From NCBI RefSeq assembly GCF_003602095.1, contig NZ_RAHH01000015.1, positions 62,001-126,000 of the forward strand: a DNA stretch of 64,000 nucleotides, in the 5' to 3' direction. Source of the stretch: Rahnella woolbedingensis. Its GTDB lineage: Bacteria > Pseudomonadota > Gammaproteobacteria > Enterobacterales > Enterobacteriaceae. Positions 35,929 to 44,275 of this stretch are shown piece by piece. A model generated the notes under the pieces. That model searched no databases. It was not told where the DNA came from and worked only from the letters and a program-made list of their open reading frames with translations. Numbering within the stretch: the first letter of the stretch is position 1; each line of letters opens with the position of its first letter. The position numbers were made by a program, and so were the translations under genes.

Positions 35929-36516
35929 ATGACTCAACAATTTGCAACAGTGGAACTGGAAAAAGCTTACCGTCTGATTAACCACGGCACGACAGCACTG
36001 GTTTCCGCGCATCACAGTGGCACGGACAACGTGATGTCGGCCTCGTGGGTATGCGGGCTGGATTTCAGACCGGCAAAACTCACAGTGGTGCTGGATAAAA
36101 TAGCCAGAACCCGCGAGCTGATTGAGCAAAGCGGGTATTTTGTCATTCAGGTGCCGACCGTGGCGCAGCTGCAAATGACTTACGATTTGGGTAACCGGAC
36201 GCTCAGAACCGACCCGGAGAAATTACAGCATTGCGGCGCAGAACTGTTTCGCATGGAAGGTCACGGTGATTTGCCGTTCGTCGCGGGTTGTACCGCCTGG
36301 CTGGCCTGTAAGCTGATCCCTGAACCGCATAATCAGCAGGCGCATGACCTGTTTATCGGCGAAATTGTCGGTGCCTGGGCGGATACCCGCGTCTTCAAAG
36401 ACGGCCACTGGCATTTCGAAGACGCCGATCCCGCTCTGCGCAGCCTGCACTACATCGCCGGCGGCCAGTTTTACGCCACCGGCGAACCGCTGAACGCGAA
36501 TACCGATTTAGACTAA
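35929..36516 (+). CDS. Flavin reductase-like FMN-binding split-barrel protein
   Basis: The 195-residue protein has the pattern of flavin reductase-like domain proteins. ALVSAHHSGTDNVMSASWVCGLDFRPAKLTVVLDK, ARTRELIEQSGYFVIQVP and a later CKLIPEPHNQQAHDLFIGEIV (each quoted in part) match the FMN-binding split barrel. Such proteins reduce flavins with NAD(P)H or act as flavoenzymes in their own right. It sits alone between sitD and a LacI regulator. A well-placed GAGA precedes the ATG. The physiological role is unknown. Confidence 0.8.
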   Translation: MTQQFATVELEKAYRLINHGTTALVSAHHSGTDNVMSASWVCGLDFRPAKLTVVLDKIARTRELIEQSGYFVIQVPTVAQLQMTYDLGNRTLRTDPEKLQHCGAELFRMEGHGDLPFVAGCTAWLACKLIPEPHNQQAHDLFIGEIVGAWADTRVFKDGHWHFEDADPALRSLHYIAGGQFYATGEPLNANTDLD

Positions 36517-36559
36517 TTTTCCGTTGCCAGGCCTGCGGAGTTCCTGCTTTGCATCCCTG

Positions 36560-36586
36560 TTTCCGTTACCTTAGTATGAACGGAAA
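36560..36586. promoter_or_regulatory. Inverted repeat upstream of a LacI-family gene
   Basis: TTTCCGTT (36560-36567) and AACGGAAA (36579-36586) are perfect arms around 11 bp, ending 16 bp before the regulator start. It may serve autoregulation or the binding of another factor. Confidence 0.45.
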
Positions 36587-36601
36587 GAGGGAAGGGAAAA
36601 A

Positions 36602-37648
36602 ATGAAAAAGACGCTGACAATCAAGGATATTGCTGAGCTGGCGAACGTGTCGATCACGACCGTTTCCAGGGTGCTGAATAAAAATAACTGGGTATCTGAC
36701 AAAACCCGCAGCCGGGTTGAGAAGGTCATTCAGGAAAATAACTTCAGCCCGAATTTGCTGGCGCGCGGTATGATTTCCAAGAAAACCCGGACGCTTGCGA
36801 TCATTGTTTCTGATATCAGCAATCCTTATTTCGTCATGCTGGTCACGCAGATTGAGCACGAAAGTTTGCAGGCAGGTTATAAGGTCACGCTTTATGACAC
36901 GCAGTCGGCAAATAAATCGTCATCCAGCGCAGACATTATTTCTGAAGAAAACATTTTCAGCTCCATTACTGACAGTCAGATCGACGGCGTCATTATTCTT
37001 GGCGGCAATATCGATTATAACGACGTGCCCGGACCTTACCATGAGGCATTAACGCACTTGTGCGCCACGGTTCCGGTGGTGGTGGTCGGGCGCGAACTGG
37101 ACGGGATTGATTATTCCTGCATTGAGCGGGATCAGACCGGTTGCGTGGAGCGGGTGACGCAATATCTGATTGGCAAGAATTATCAGCAGATTGGCTTCAT
37201 CGGTGGCTCTAAAAATGTGTACATCACCTGCCAGCGCGTGGCCGCGTTCCGTCAGGCGCTTGAGCGTGAAAATTTACCCGTAGCTGACGAGTTTATAATC
37301 CAAAATAATTTCTATTCTGAACATGGATATCAGGCCACAGAGCAATTACTGGCTCTGAATAAACCGTTGCCACAGGCGCTGGTCTGTATTAATGACCATG
37401 TTGCTAAGGGCGTGATCCGTGCGCTTAAAGATAATAATCTCAACGTTCCGCAGGATATCGCAGTGGCAAGTTGCGAATATTTTCCCGGCAGCGAATATTA
37501 TATTCCCCGCATTACCACAGTCGATCACCAGAATAAAATCATTGGCAGGGAAGTGATGTCGCGGCTGATGTTATTGCTGGAGAATAATGAGCAGAAAATA
37601 CCGCCGGTCAAAATCCCGCTTAACCTGATCCCCGGTGAGTCAGCGTAG
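36602..37648 (+). CDS. LacI-family regulator of the SIS/PTS operon
   Basis: The 348-residue protein starts with a LacI helix-turn-helix (TIKDIAELANVSITTVSRVLNK) and hinge (NLLARGMISKKTRTLAII). The sugar-binding core follows. It precedes by 205 bp an operon for a SIS-domain enzyme and a PTS permease on the same strand. The long perfect palindrome directly before that operon is the obvious operator. The effector is therefore probably a sugar phosphate or amino-sugar derivative, by inference from the neighbours. Confidence 0.85.
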   Translation: MKKTLTIKDIAELANVSITTVSRVLNKNNWVSDKTRSRVEKVIQENNFSPNLLARGMISKKTRTLAIIVSDISNPYFVMLVTQIEHESLQAGYKVTLYDTQSANKSSSSADIISEENIFSSITDSQIDGVIILGGNIDYNDVPGPYHEALTHLCATVPVVVVGRELDGIDYSCIERDQTGCVERVTQYLIGKNYQQIGFIGGSKNVYITCQRVAAFRQALERENLPVADEFIIQNNFYSEHGYQATEQLLALNKPLPQALVCINDHVAKGVIRALKDNNLNVPQDIAVASCEYFPGSEYYIPRITTVDHQNKIIGREVMSRLMLLLENNEQKIPPVKIPLNLIPGESA

Positions 37649-37780
37649 ATCCCACCCCCTTAGCTTATTATTCAGCCAGGGCGTAATACCTTACCGTATT
37701 GCGCCCTTTGTCATTTTTAACGTCTCATTTTGCTGCGAAATGATATTTTTTGATCCCGCCCACAATTGCTGACAAGTCCG

Positions 37781-37810
37781 TTGACAACGCACGGGGTGCT
37801 CCACTAGGTT
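37781..37810 (+). promoter_or_regulatory. Candidate promoter of the SIS/PTS operon
   Basis: The -35 TTGACA (37781-37786) is perfect; a weak -10 TAGGTT (37805-37810) lies 18 bp downstream and overlaps the left arm of the palindrome, so repressor binding would block polymerase. Confidence 0.5.
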
Positions 37811-37840
37811 AAAACCTGAAAACGTTTTCAGGTTTTAACC
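37807..37840. promoter_or_regulatory. 34-bp perfect palindrome, LacI-type operator
   Basis: The left arm GGTTAAAACCTGAAAAC (37807-37823) is followed directly by its exact reverse complement (37824-37840), with a central CG as in LacI/GalR operators (core TGAAAACGTTTTCA). It ends 13 bp before the SIS gene start and abuts the ribosome site AGGAGAG. Confidence 0.82.
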
Positions 37841-37853
37841 AGGAGAGAACCAA

Positions 37854-38924
37854 ATGAAACCAACCATGATGACTTACATTCAGGAAGAACAGGCAACACT
37901 TGCAGGGATTATTTCCCGTTATCCCAATGATTTACCTGTGATTAATGACCCTGCTAACTGGCTGGTAATGGCAACGGGTTCGAGTATTAACGCCATTGTC
38001 AGTGCCAAATATTACGTTGAAAAACTGGCGGGTGTGCGGATAAGCGTTGTGGAGCCTTTCCATTTTCAGCACTACGAAAAGTTCGATGAATCGGTGCGCA
38101 TTGTCATCGGCGTATCGCAAAGTGGGGAAAGTACTTCCACGCTGAATGCCATTAAACATATCCGCGAAAGTTTTCCGGTAATGACCTACGGCATGACCGG
38201 AAATTTAAACAGTGAATTAGCCACGACCGTTGATCATGTTATTGATCTCGAAATCGGTGAAGAAAAAGTGGGGTACGTTACCAAAGGGTATATCGCCACT
38301 ATTTTTAAATTCATGTTGTTGGGTGTTTATACCGCCAGAATTAACGGGCTCATCAGTTCACAACAGGAGCGGGCGGAGCTGGATAAATTAACTGCTGCCG
38401 TGAGTTGTATTCCTGACATTATTTCCGCCACAGAAAATTTCTTTAAAGAATGGCAGGAAGAACTGACCGGTTCGCCACGCTTTATCGCCATTGGTTATGG
38501 TCCGGCTGTCGGAGTGATTAAAGAAATGGAGACCAAGTTCGCTGAAACCGTTCGCGTGCCATCCCAGGGCGTGGAATTAGAAGCGTTCATGCACGGTCCG
38601 TATTTTGAGGTGAATGCCAGCCATCGAATGTTCTTTATCGACACGCCCGGCGTCGCCCGTGAAAGATTGCTGCTGCTTAAAACGTATGAGCAACAGTACA
38701 CCGATTATGTTTACACGCTAAAACTCGGCCAAAGCGATGACCCGCGCACGCTGGCCATCAGCGCACCGGTGGATGAATTTATTGCGCCGCTGCTGATGGT
38801 GATCCCGTTCCAGATCCTCGCTCATCATATTGCGGAGGCGAAAGGCAATAATTTGCCGCAACGCATCTTTACCGACTTTGGCGTCGCCGTAAAAAGTAAA
38901 ACAAAACCGGGCGACTTCGTCTGA
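37854..38924 (+). CDS. Double-SIS-domain sugar-phosphate deglycase/isomerase
   Basis: The 356-residue protein has two SIS domains, like the isomerase half of GlmS and like FrlB/GfrF/AgaS enzymes. The first has MATGSSINAIVSAKYYVEKL and GVSQSGESTSTL with the phosphate-binding Ser/Thr cluster; the second has AIGYGPAVGVIKEMETKFAET and the GVELEAFMHGP loop (quoted in part) with the catalytic Glu region. Such enzymes act on fructosamine 6-phosphates or amino-sugar phosphates in the cytoplasm. The PTS gene 41 bp downstream would supply the phosphorylated substrate. The substrate itself is not evident. Confidence 0.8.
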   Translation: MKPTMMTYIQEEQATLAGIISRYPNDLPVINDPANWLVMATGSSINAIVSAKYYVEKLAGVRISVVEPFHFQHYEKFDESVRIVIGVSQSGESTSTLNAIKHIRESFPVMTYGMTGNLNSELATTVDHVIDLEIGEEKVGYVTKGYIATIFKFMLLGVYTARINGLISSQQERAELDKLTAAVSCIPDIISATENFFKEWQEELTGSPRFIAIGYGPAVGVIKEMETKFAETVRVPSQGVELEAFMHGPYFEVNASHRMFFIDTPGVARERLLLLKTYEQQYTDYVYTLKLGQSDDPRTLAISAPVDEFIAPLLMVIPFQILAHHIAEAKGNNLPQRIFTDFGVAVKSKTKPGDFV

Positions 38925-38965
38925 GTTCAACACCTGCATCCTAACCATGAAACTGAGGAATCATC

Positions 38966-40351
38966 ATGGCTACATTCAGTCAGCTTGCCCCGCAAATTAT
39001 TGAAAATGTGGGGGGATCCGAAAACATACAACACCTGACACATTGCGCCACCCGTTTACGCTTTACGCTAAAAGACGCCGGAAAAGTGAATAAAGACGCG
39101 CTCTACAAGCTGCCTGAAGTCGTGAAGCTGGTGGAGAATCCCGGTCAGTTTCAGATTGTGATTGGCCCGAAAGTGGAGCAGGTCTTTGCGGCGATTCAGG
39201 CCTCACTCGGCGGGCAAACAACCGCTGACCCTGCGGCGGTGACGCAGGGTTCCCTGGTCAACCGTTTGCTGGCGACGTTATCGGCCATTTTCACGCCGTA
39301 TATCGGCGTGCTGGCCGGTGTCGGGGTGGTCAAAGGGATTGTGGTGCTGCTGCAAACCCTGAATCTGGTGGATCCCCATTCTTACGTTTTTACTGTGTTC
39401 AACGCACTTGCCAGCGGCGTGTTTGTGATGCTGCCGCTGTTCATTGCCGTCACAGCCGCTGAGCGTTTCGGAGCGAATAAATTCACCGCGCTGGCGCTGA
39501 CCGCCGCGATGATATTTCCGCTGACCGATCCTGGTATTCCCGGCGAATTTCACTTTATGGGACTGGCGCTAAACGTGAAAATCTATGGCGGCGCAGTGAT
39601 CCCTGCGGTCTTCGCGGTGCTGTTCCTGAGTTACGTCGAACGCTGGCTGAAAAAGGTTATCCCTGAACTGGCGGCACTGGTTTTTGTGCCTTGCCTGTCG
39701 CTGATTATCTGTGGTTTTGTGGTCTTTACCGTTATCGGGCCGGTCGCAGATTACGTAGGGGTGGGGATCGCTAACGGCTATGCCTGGTTGTACAACCTGA
39801 GTCCGGTCATTTCCGGCGCATTACTGGCGGGGATCGGGCAGATATTTGTGGTCTTCGGTGTTCACTGGGGCATCATTCCGCTGGCGCTGATCAACATTCA
39901 GGTCAACGGGTACGACACGATTATGGCGATGTTTATGTCCGCTGTGATGGGACAGTTTGGTGCGGCGTTCGGGGCAATTTTCATCGCCCGTAATCTTCGC
40001 GACAAACAGATTGCGATTTCGGCCTCAGTCTCTGCCTTCTTTGGTATCACGGAGCCTGCGCTTTACGGCGTGAATCTGAAATACAAAATGCTGTTTGTGT
40101 TCGGCAGCGTGGGTGCGGCACTGGGTGGTGCGATAACCGGTCTTCTGGGCGTAAAAACCTACAGCTTTCTGCCGGTACTGAACGTGTTCGAACTGGGATT
40201 ATTCAGCGGCCCGGATTCGAAAATGATATATGAAGTGCTGGCGATTGCGGTGGCATTCACCGTACCGGCGGTTCTGACTATTATTTACGGAAAAACGCGG
40301 GTGTTGGTGCCCTCCGCCGGGCCGGGGTTAAGCGGGGATCTGAGCCGCTAA
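38966..40351 (+). CDS. PTS EIIBC permease, glucose/beta-glucoside superfamily
   Basis: The 461-residue protein has an N-terminal EIIB domain with phosphorylated Cys27 in HLTHCATRLRFTLKD, then a membrane EIIC domain with about 10 helices and the family segment ITEPALYGVNL. This is the ScrA/TreB/MurP layout. No EIIA domain is fused and none is adjacent, so phosphate must come from a general EIIA such as Crr. The sugar enters phosphorylated and is passed to the SIS enzyme encoded just upstream. A strong terminator follows. Confidence 0.88.
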   Translation: MATFSQLAPQIIENVGGSENIQHLTHCATRLRFTLKDAGKVNKDALYKLPEVVKLVENPGQFQIVIGPKVEQVFAAIQASLGGQTTADPAAVTQGSLVNRLLATLSAIFTPYIGVLAGVGVVKGIVVLLQTLNLVDPHSYVFTVFNALASGVFVMLPLFIAVTAAERFGANKFTALALTAAMIFPLTDPGIPGEFHFMGLALNVKIYGGAVIPAVFAVLFLSYVERWLKKVIPELAALVFVPCLSLIICGFVVFTVIGPVADYVGVGIANGYAWLYNLSPVISGALLAGIGQIFVVFGVHWGIIPLALINIQVNGYDTIMAMFMSAVMGQFGAAFGAIFIARNLRDKQIAISASVSAFFGITEPALYGVNLKYKMLFVFGSVGAALGGAITGLLGVKTYSFLPVLNVFELGLFSGPDSKMIYEVLAIAVAFTVPAVLTIIYGKTRVLVPSAGPGLSGDLSR

Positions 40352-40372
40352 AATTGAAAGGAATGAGAAACT

Positions 40373-40400
40373 AAAAATCCCCTGACAGGCAGGGGATTTT
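40373..40400. terminator. Bidirectional terminator after the PTS gene
   Basis: AAAATCCCCTG (40373-40384) and CAGGGGATTTT (40390-40400) form an 11-bp stem around a short loop between convergent genes, with T-runs readable on both strands. Confidence 0.8.
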
Positions 40401-40411
40401 CTGATTACTTC

Positions 40412-41077
40412 TCAGCGCCCCAGACGGGCAATATCGACCGTTTCAAGTATCGCTTTCGGGTATCCCCGGCGCACAGCATTAAGCATGGCGTTACCGATAA
40501 TTTGCGTGCTCAGTATGGAATCGGGAAACCACTTACGCAGCAGCGGCAGCAGGGGAGCCATCACGCTGTAAAGAATCCGGTAACTGCGGGTTTTGGATCG
40601 CGCACCGTGTAAGGGCTGAATGACGCCCGGACGGAACAGAAAAACGTTGGCAAAACCGAGTTTCAGCAGGGCATTTTCAGTCCGGCCTTTCACCCGCGCC
40701 CACATGCTTTTCCCTTGTTCAGAGCTGTCCGTACCCGCCCCGGAAACATAGATAAAGGTCATCGCCGGATTCTTTTTCACTAACGCTGACGCGATGCCCA
40801 GAGTCAGATCATACGTTAGCCGGGAATATTGGGCTTCGGTCATTCCCGCTGAGGAAACACCGAGGCAGAAGAAACAGGCATCGGCGTTATCAGGTAACGT
40901 GGAGATGTGTTCTTCTGCCATCAGATCCGGCCAGATTTGCTGATGAAGCCGTGGGTTTTCCAGTGCCAGCGGCGACCGCCCGACCACAGTCACGCTTTCC
41001 ACATCCGGTGCTGCCAGAGACTCGCGCATCACACCCTGTCCGACCATACCGCTGGCCCCAAATATCAACACGTTCAT
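40412..41077 (-). CDS. NAD(P)H-binding Rossmann-fold protein
   Basis: The 221-residue protein begins MNVLIFGASGMVGQGVMRE, the dinucleotide-binding GxxGxxG of atypical short-chain dehydrogenases in the NmrA/HTATIP2-like group. A further FCLGVSSAGMTEAQYSRLTYD stretch holds a Tyr in the region where the catalytic Tyr would be, and FIYVSGAGTDSS and FRPGVIQP are typical of this group. Its catalytic role and substrate are unknown. It is followed on the same strand by nothing, and upstream is mtr on the same strand 81 bp away. Confidence 0.78.
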   Translation of the reverse strand: MNVLIFGASGMVGQGVMRESLAAPDVESVTVVGRSPLALENPRLHQQIWPDLMAEEHISTLPDNADACFFCLGVSSAGMTEAQYSRLTYDLTLGIASALVKKNPAMTFIYVSGAGTDSSEQGKSMWARVKGRTENALLKLGFANVFLFRPGVIQPLHGARSKTRSYRILYSVMAPLLPLLRKWFPDSILSTQIIGNAMLNAVRRGYPKAILETVDIARLGR

Positions 41078-41158
41078 CTATCACCTCTGGATTTGGTCAT
41101 TCAGCGTTGCTGTCTGTTACCGATATGGTGGCGCCCCAGACCAGAAGCAAGGTGGCAT

Positions 41159-42403
41159 TTATCGATATACCGGCAGTAAATTCACGCTCGACAGAATATG
41201 TACTGCTGCATTGAGCACGCCGAACAGCAGTACCAGCACGATCATTTTATTACCGCCCCACACGCGGTACAGCGGGCTGCCAAAACGCTGACGCGATGCA
41301 CGTGCCATCAGTGCCGGAACAATCACCGCCCAGACGGTCGCCGCAAGACCGGCAAAACCAATCGCATAAATGAAGCCATCGGGATAAATCACGCCACCAA
41401 TAATGGGCGGAATAAAAGTGACCAGCGCCGTTTTGAAGCGACCGGTGCGGCTGTCGCTGAATTTAAACAGGTCAGCCAGATAATCAAACAGACCCAGCGT
41501 CACTCCTAAGAATGAACAGGCGACGGCAAAGTTGGAGAAAATGGTCAGCAGCAAATCCAGACCGGCGCTGTTGAGGATCTGGCTCAGCGACTGCACCAGC
41601 ACATCGATATTGCCACCACGCTCAGCGATGCCGATAAATTCCGGTCGCGGGATGTTACCCATCGTCCCCAGCATCCAGATGATGTACAGCCCAAGCGCCA
41701 TCAGCGTGCCCAGCAGCAGACATTTTTTGATGATGTGCGGATTTTTGCCGTAGTACTTCATCAGACTCGGCACGTTGCCGTGATAGCCAAACGATGCCAG
41801 ACAGAACGGCAGCGTCGCCAGCACATAAGGCATATAGCTCGGATTGATCTCGACGCTGTTAAGCAAATTCACCGGTTTCACATGCCACAGCAGGCTGCCG
41901 AAGGTCAGGAAAAAGGCGATGATTTTTGCGCCGAGTACGATGGCCGTCATGCGGCTCACCGCGCGGGTGCTTAGCCAGACGATAAAGGCCACAACCAGCG
42001 CCGTCAGCAGACCGCCGAGGCGGGGAGAAAAACTCACCGACATTTCGCGCAAGCTATGCTGGATAACCGAGCCGCTGGCGGAGATATAAGCGTACGTCAG
42101 AATATATAACACGAACGCAATGGTGATGCCGTTCAGCCGGTTCCAGTGTTTACCCAGCAGATCGCCGGTCACGGTATTGAAACTGGAACCCACCGGATAG
42201 TTAAGATTTGCTTCAAGGATCATCAGGCCGGAATGCAGCATGCAAAACCAGGTGAAAATCAGTGCGGCCACCGACCAGAAGAACCAGGCGCCGGACATCA
42301 CCACCGGCAGGGAGAACATCCCCGCGCCGATGATCGTTCCACCAATAATCATTGCGCCGCCCAGTACTGAACGTTGCGGGGCGGTCTCAGAAAGCGTCGC
42401 CAT
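41159..42403 (-). CDS. mtr: Tryptophan-specific permease Mtr
   Basis: This 414-residue aromatic amino-acid:H+ symporter has 11 membrane segments and follows E. coli Mtr closely: [67 protein letters not shown] and the end [12 protein letters not shown] (quoted in part). The start MATLSE at 42403 matches the E. coli start; the longer frame from 42442 is not needed. A TrpR-like half-palindrome lies about 150 bp upstream. Mtr is the high-affinity tryptophan importer, repressed by TrpR in E. coli. Confidence 0.92.
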   Translation of the reverse strand: MATLSETAPQRSVLGGAMIIGGTIIGAGMFSLPVVMSGAWFFWSVAALIFTWFCMLHSGLMILEANLNYPVGSSFNTVTGDLLGKHWNRLNGITIAFVLYILTYAYISASGSVIQHSLREMSVSFSPRLGGLLTALVVAFIVWLSTRAVSRMTAIVLGAKIIAFFLTFGSLLWHVKPVNLLNSVEINPSYMPYVLATLPFCLASFGYHGNVPSLMKYYGKNPHIIKKCLLLGTLMALGLYIIWMLGTMGNIPRPEFIGIAERGGNIDVLVQSLSQILNSAGLDLLLTIFSNFAVACSFLGVTLGLFDYLADLFKFSDSRTGRFKTALVTFIPPIIGGVIYPDGFIYAIGFAGLAATVWAVIVPALMARASRQRFGSPLYRVWGGNKMIVLVLLFGVLNAAVHILSSVNLLPVYR

Positions 42404-42546
42404 AGTGCGTATCCTCGCGTGGCTTTTATCAGAATTCGTCAAAAGAATGGCTGAAAAAGAAATGAGTTGAATATTGATCAGGAATCGCTGTTTTATGCTG
42501 CGATTTCGGTCTTAAGCGCGGCAATATAGTGGAAATGAAGCGGCTT

Positions 42547-42565
42547 GTACACTGCTGAACTAGTT
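42547..42565 (-). promoter_or_regulatory. Candidate TrpR operator of mtr
   Basis: GTAC (42547-42550) and AACTAGTT (42558-42565) match part of the TrpR palindrome GTACTAGTTAACTAGTT, with one half-site degenerate and a 2-bp length difference. TrpR is known to repress mtr in E. coli. Confidence 0.4.
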
Positions 42566-42769
42566 TGCTGATACAAAATCGAGCATTCAGAAGCTGAGCA
42601 GGGATAGTGAGAATGTCAGACAGGGAAATAACGCCGAAAATGTGTACAAAATATTAACGTTGTGCAACTTTCAGGTTAATAGCATGCCCGAGATCTTTGG
42701 TGCAGTTCACAGATTTCATTACGTTTTCTTATCTTTAAAGAATAAGAAACCCTGTTCGAAAATACAGGG

Positions 42770-42797
42770 TTGACACACAACATATAGCGAGTAGATT
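42770..42797 (+). promoter_or_regulatory. Promoter-like element of the non-coding segment
   Basis: A perfect -35 TTGACA (42770-42775) and -10 TAGATT (42792-42797) are 16 bp apart on the plus strand. An 8-bp hairpin (AACCCTGT at 42748-42755 with ACAGGGTT at 42764-42771) overlaps the -35. Confidence 0.5.
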
Positions 42798-42803
42798 AGA
42801 ACT

Positions 42804-43360
42804 CAGCACCAAAGAGAAGTGAAAAGAAATTTTTATTTCGCGGTGCATTTAGCAAGTTGATAAACTTGCCAGTAATGAGATGCGATAAAGGCCACGAAGT
42901 ATTTTAGTTTGGGTGATTCAACACCGGGCGTTAATTGAAAGTCCGTGAGATGATGCTTTAAGGCCACGCGGTAAAGCTGTGCAATCGCATGATGTGGACT
43001 AAAGCGCGATGATGTAACGCCTTGTTAGTTAGAGTAATGTTCGCGATTTGGGTACTTAAGTATGAAATCGAGAATGTCGCGACGAGAGTAAGGCCACGCA
43101 TCAAAGAGTATATATCGCGAGGGTGATGTACTCATTTATCCCGCCTGAAAGCCGGTATAGATGAAATGAACAGGATACCGATGTTATTCCACAAAATTAT
43201 AGGAGGATAGCGTTACCCAGATTCAAAAATATATCCTGTGAAAATAGGTACATCTTTAGAAGTTGCATTATCTAAGCAGTACACGTAATTAAGTTGATGA
43301 ATGTTAAATATTAATTTGATAGTACCTTAAAAGCCCCGGTTTAACGACTGGGGCTTTTTC
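42804..43360 (+). ncRNA. Candidate long non-coding RNA of unknown class
   Basis: The roughly 555-base segment runs from a promoter-like element to a strong intrinsic terminator and has no open reading frame of useful length. It contains three copies of AAGGCCACG at 42888-42896, 42960-42968 and 43090-43098. The first two are preceded by TGAGATG. A GCTTTA...TAAAGC stem (from 42955) displays the second copy in its loop. Several GATGATGT-like words also recur. It is not RNase P, tmRNA, 6S or CsrB as I know them. It could instead be a decayed gene; a transcript is inferred, not shown. Confidence 0.35.
43329..43359. terminator. Strong intrinsic terminator
   Basis: AAAAGCCCC (43329-43337) pairs with GGGGCTTTT (43350-43358) around a 12-base loop, followed by T on the plus strand; it can also serve the pirin gene ending at 43382 on the minus strand. 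Confidence 0.85.
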
Positions 43361-43381
43361 ATTTCTGCAACCTGCTTGTTA

Positions 43382-44116
43382 TTATTTTCCGCTGATCGTG
43401 CCTTCGAGTATCGCCTGTGCGCCCAGACACACCAGAAAACACACCAGCGTCGTGTCTTTACCCGCCGTCGCAGCAGATAAACCGCTCTCCTCATCACTGA
43501 TCGCGTCGCCTTTAGACAGCGTAACATCACCTATGTTGATTTCGCCATCCATCACGTACAACCACTGAGCAAAGCCCGCATGTGAGGGGATCTGAGTGGT
43601 GGTTTGTTCATCCATGCGGATGTCATAGACATACACCGCCTGGCGGATTTCCAGCGGGGATTCAATGCCTTCCGGCGCCGCCAGCAGGGTCCACTCATTG
43701 CTTTTTATGCCGTCAGGTCGTGCCATAAACTGCACGCGGCCTTCCAGATTTGCCGTACGCGGACGGATAAAGATCTGCAACATTTCTGCCGACACCAGCG
43801 GTGTGGATTCTTCATGCCAGAAACTTTCACCGGCGTTCATCATCATCAGCTGCTTCGGTGAGAGCGGAACGCGGTTACCGGCCGAATCTTCGTGCACCAT
43901 CGAACCGCGCCACATATAACTGAGGATCTCGTCGTTATTATGCTCATGCATTTTTACCAGCGTGCCCTGTTCGAGGGTGGCGTGGTCGATAACGCTGAGA
44001 GGACCGAAGGCGTCATCGTTTAACTCAGGCTGGATTTGTCCCGGCCGCATACGACGGATACGAAACGGTCCATATTCAAAGGTAGTTTTGGGTTCAGCAC
44101 GTAAAACGTTAAACAT
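43382..44116 (-). CDS. Pirin-like cupin protein (YhaK type)
   Basis: The 244-residue protein has two cupin halves. The first carries the metal-binding pattern H-E-H with later H and E (VKMHEHNNDEILSYM and FWHEES), and the second is a degenerate cupin (AGFAQWLYVMDGEINIGD), matching YhaK and pirin-family proteins. Some pirins have quercetin dioxygenase activity, others are redox sensors. The start MFNVLR at 44116 has GGAG five bases upstream and is preferred over the long frame from 44257. It is probably transcribed alone. Confidence 0.82.
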   Translation of the reverse strand: MFNVLRAEPKTTFEYGPFRIRRMRPGQIQPELNDDAFGPLSVIDHATLEQGTLVKMHEHNNDEILSYMWRGSMVHEDSAGNRVPLSPKQLMMMNAGESFWHEESTPLVSAEMLQIFIRPRTANLEGRVQFMARPDGIKSNEWTLLAAPEGIESPLEIRQAVYVYDIRMDEQTTTQIPSHAGFAQWLYVMDGEINIGDVTLSKGDAISDEESGLSAATAGKDTTLVCFLVCLGAQAILEGTISGK

Positions 44117-44275
44117 GGTTTCTCCGCGGAAGACAGGAACGCAGGGTTCAGAAGAAAATCGAATACTATTTTTTAACATACAATGTTCGTTAAAGCGTAC
44201 AGGCAGCAAATAAACTTTCCGTTTAAATATAAATAAAGGCCCCGTCCCTGAGGCCATAGAACGAAAAATCAGCAG

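Larger units (their letters stand above)
42404..43328. other. 925-bp gene-free region upstream of mtr
   Basis: No reading frame above about 60 codons exists on either strand. The left part holds mtr promoter elements. From about 42770 there is a promoter-like site, and at 43329 a strong terminator, bracketing a segment with repeated AAGGCCACG words. I list the bracketed segment separately as a candidate RNA. Confidence 0.6.

Noticed and set aside
42888-43098. A CRISPR-like array from the three AAGGCCACG words
   Set aside because: The repeats are only 9 bp, the spacings are 72 and 130 bp, and no cas gene is present.
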